From an uncultured Lachnospiraceae bacterium (GTDB taxonomy: Bacteria; Bacillota; Clostridia; Lachnospirales; Lachnospiraceae), in the NCBI GenBank assembly GCA_902783295.1, contig CACZQT010000089.1, forward strand, positions 1-16,318: a DNA stretch of 16,318 nt, read 5' to 3'. This document shows positions 15,236 to 16,318 of the stretch, piece after piece (within the stretch, counting starts at the first letter, position 1; every line of letters starts with the position of its first letter). Below the pieces are notes generated by a model, which saw only the letters and a list, made by a program, of their open reading frames with translations, did not search any database and had not been told where the DNA came from. A program made the translations under genes and the position numbers.

Positions 15236-15739
15236 TCAACGGCTCTCGCCGCCATCCTCTTCTTCTTCATCCGCTTCGTTATCCTCCAGAGGACCTTCTA
15301 CCTTATCCACATAGAGAATCCCGTCCAGATGATCCATTTCGTGCTGGATGCAGCGTGCCAGAAGTTCCTCTCCTTCGACTTCTATCGGTTTCATATCCCT
15401 GTCCAGCGCCTTTATCTTCACTTTCATGGCTCTTGTCACTTTGCCATGCTTCCCCGGAACAGACAGACAGCCTTCCATTCCCGTCTGTTCCCCTTCCGTT
15501 TCCAGGAGTTCCGGGTTGATGAGAACCAGCGGTTCATCTCTGTTTTCGGAAACATCGATCACTACCACTCTCTTCAGAATCCCTACCTGCGGAGCAGCCA
15601 GTCCGACGCCTTCTTCGCTGTACATTGTTTCCAGCATATCATCGATAATTCCGGAAAGCCTGGGAGTCATCTCCTTCACGGTTTTGCTTTTTTTACGAAG
15701 GAGTTCATCCCCCAATTCACGGACATTCCGAAGCGCCAT
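15236..15739 (-). CDS. def: Peptide deformylase
   Basis: 167 aa. It removes the formyl group from the N-terminal methionine of new proteins in the cytoplasm, using a divalent metal. All three family motifs are present: GVGLAAPQVG, EGCLSVPG (metal Cys) and QHEMDHLDG (two metal His and catalytic Glu). The ATG at 15739 (MALRNVRELGD) has AAGGA 7 nt upstream; an in-frame TTG at 15745 is only 1 nt from it and was rejected. After the usual end (YVDKVEGPL) there is a strongly acidic tail, EDNEADEEEEDGGESR, that is not part of the catalytic fold. It follows folD after 84 bp, an arrangement consistent with one-carbon and formyl-Met metabolism. Confidence 0.97.
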   Translation of the reverse strand: MALRNVRELGDELLRKKSKTVKEMTPRLSGIIDDMLETMYSEEGVGLAAPQVGILKRVVVIDVSENRDEPLVLINPELLETEGEQTGMEGCLSVPGKHGKVTRAMKVKIKALDRDMKPIEVEGEELLARCIQHEMDHLDGILYVDKVEGPLEDNEADEEEEDGGESR

Positions 15740-15746
15740 TTTCAAT

Positions 15747-15751
15747 TCCTT
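15747..15751 (-). promoter_or_regulatory. Ribosome binding site of def
   Basis: AAGGA on the minus strand, 7 nt before ATG 15739 and 1 nt before the alternative TTG 15745, so it supports the ATG. Confidence 0.6.
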
Positions 15752-15823
15752 CTTTCTATTCCAAGAATACGGAAAAACCGCGATGAATTGTTACAAGAAC
15801 CATACACCATCTGCCGAAATCTG

Positions 15824-16318
15824 TCAAGTGAAGCGGCGTCTTGCCGCCTCTGCGGTATGGGAAGCCAGTATACTGGTCGTAACGCTTCCTACACCGCCCG
15901 GTACGGGAGTAATGGCAGCCACCTTCGTTTCCGCCTCTTCAAAAAGGACATCCCCGCACAGCTTGTTTTTCGCCCCATTCCAACCGATGCCGACATCGAT
16001 CACAACCTGCCCTTCCCGCAGATATCCGGCTGTAATACTCTCCATCTGCCCGGAAGCCGCAATGACAATATCCGCCTCACAGGTAATGGCCGGAACATCC
16101 GGTGTCTTTGTGTGGCAGATAGTCACTGTGGCGTTCTCATGCATCAGCATCATGGCCACGGGCCGTCCGATGACCAGGGAACGGCCGATAACGACTGCCT
16201 TTTTCCCGGCGGGACTGTATCCATAATAGTGCAGGATCTCCATAGCCGCCTGCGCCGTACAAGGCGGAAACCCAGCTTTTGTATTGGTAAATACTCCCGC
16301 GAGAGAGCCGTCCGTGCA
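15824..16318 (-). CDS. folD: FolD, methylenetetrahydrofolate dehydrogenase/cyclohydrolase, 5' end cut by window
   Basis: The frame is open from the window edge to TGA at 15824-15826 (164 codons seen plus stop), so roughly the C-terminal 60% of a protein normally about 280-300 aa is present. FolD interconverts 5,10-methylene-, methenyl- and 10-formyl-tetrahydrofolate with NADP. Visible landmarks are GFPPCTAQAAMEIL, the Rossmann-type VVIGRSLVIGRPVAMML, NATVTICHTKT, ADIVIAASGQ, VVIDVGIGW and the signature TPVPGGVGSVTTSIL. The initiating codon lies outside the window; the internal ATG at 16243 is not the start, because the frame and conserved residues continue upstream of it. 10-formyl-THF is the formyl donor for initiator Met-tRNA, which fits def next door. 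Confidence 0.96.
   Translation of the reverse strand, partial: CTDGSLAGVFTNTKAGFPPCTAQAAMEILHYYGYSPAGKKAVVIGRSLVIGRPVAMMLMHENATVTICHTKTPDVPAITCEADIVIAASGQMESITAGYLREGQVVIDVGIGWNGAKNKLCGDVLFEEAETKVAAITPVPGGVGSVTTSILASHTAEAARRRFT

Overview
The window (mid-50s % G+C by eye) looks like chromosomal DNA of an anaerobic Firmicute, most likely a gut Lachnospiraceae-type Clostridia. This rests on the typical peptide deformylase and FolD sequences, strong AGGAGG ribosome binding sites, intrinsic terminators, and secreted proteins carrying DUF1002, WG-like, BIG2 and FN3-like domains. All nine genes lie on the minus strand, so transcription runs from high to low coordinates. The window edges cut two genes: a metalloprotease (3' end missing) and folD (5' end missing). 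No tRNA, rRNA, CRISPR array, insertion sequence or phage gene was seen. No stretch longer than 139 bp lacks a gene.

Right part (16318 to about 12441), in transcription order: folD (partial), def, a small secreted BIG2/FN3-like protein, and a 633-aa protein. That last protein has an N-terminal RelA/SpoT-type (alarmone synthetase) nucleotidyltransferase domain and about 450 residues I cannot name. Gaps are 84, 52 and 26 bp, so co-transcription is possible. A strong intrinsic terminator follows the RelA/SpoT-domain gene.

Middle (12422 to 9360): a full-length cytoplasmic GH2 beta-galactosidase. Its ribosome binding site lies 3 bp after the U-run of that terminator, leaving no room for an ordinary promoter between them.

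Left part (9278 to 2215): three exported proteins in tight succession (gaps 44 and 15 bp). They are a transglutaminase-like protein with a complete Cys-His-Asp triad, a repeat-rich protein with Lys-bearing and Gln-bearing low-complexity linkers, and a 1276-aa DUF1002 plus WG-like repeat protein. The last two share a small alpha-helical repeat module, N-terminal in one and C-terminal in the other, which suggests they act together outside the membrane. A 15-bp-stem terminator ends this unit. Immediately behind it is a near-consensus sigma-A promoter driving a secreted M6-family zinc metalloprotease whose C-terminal part begins a cohesin-like domain.

The two most unusual items are the RelA/SpoT-domain fusion, with an intact catalytic core but a diverged GTP-binding loop, and the secreted transglutaminase/linker/DUF1002-WG set. 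Function for both is inferred from sequence only.
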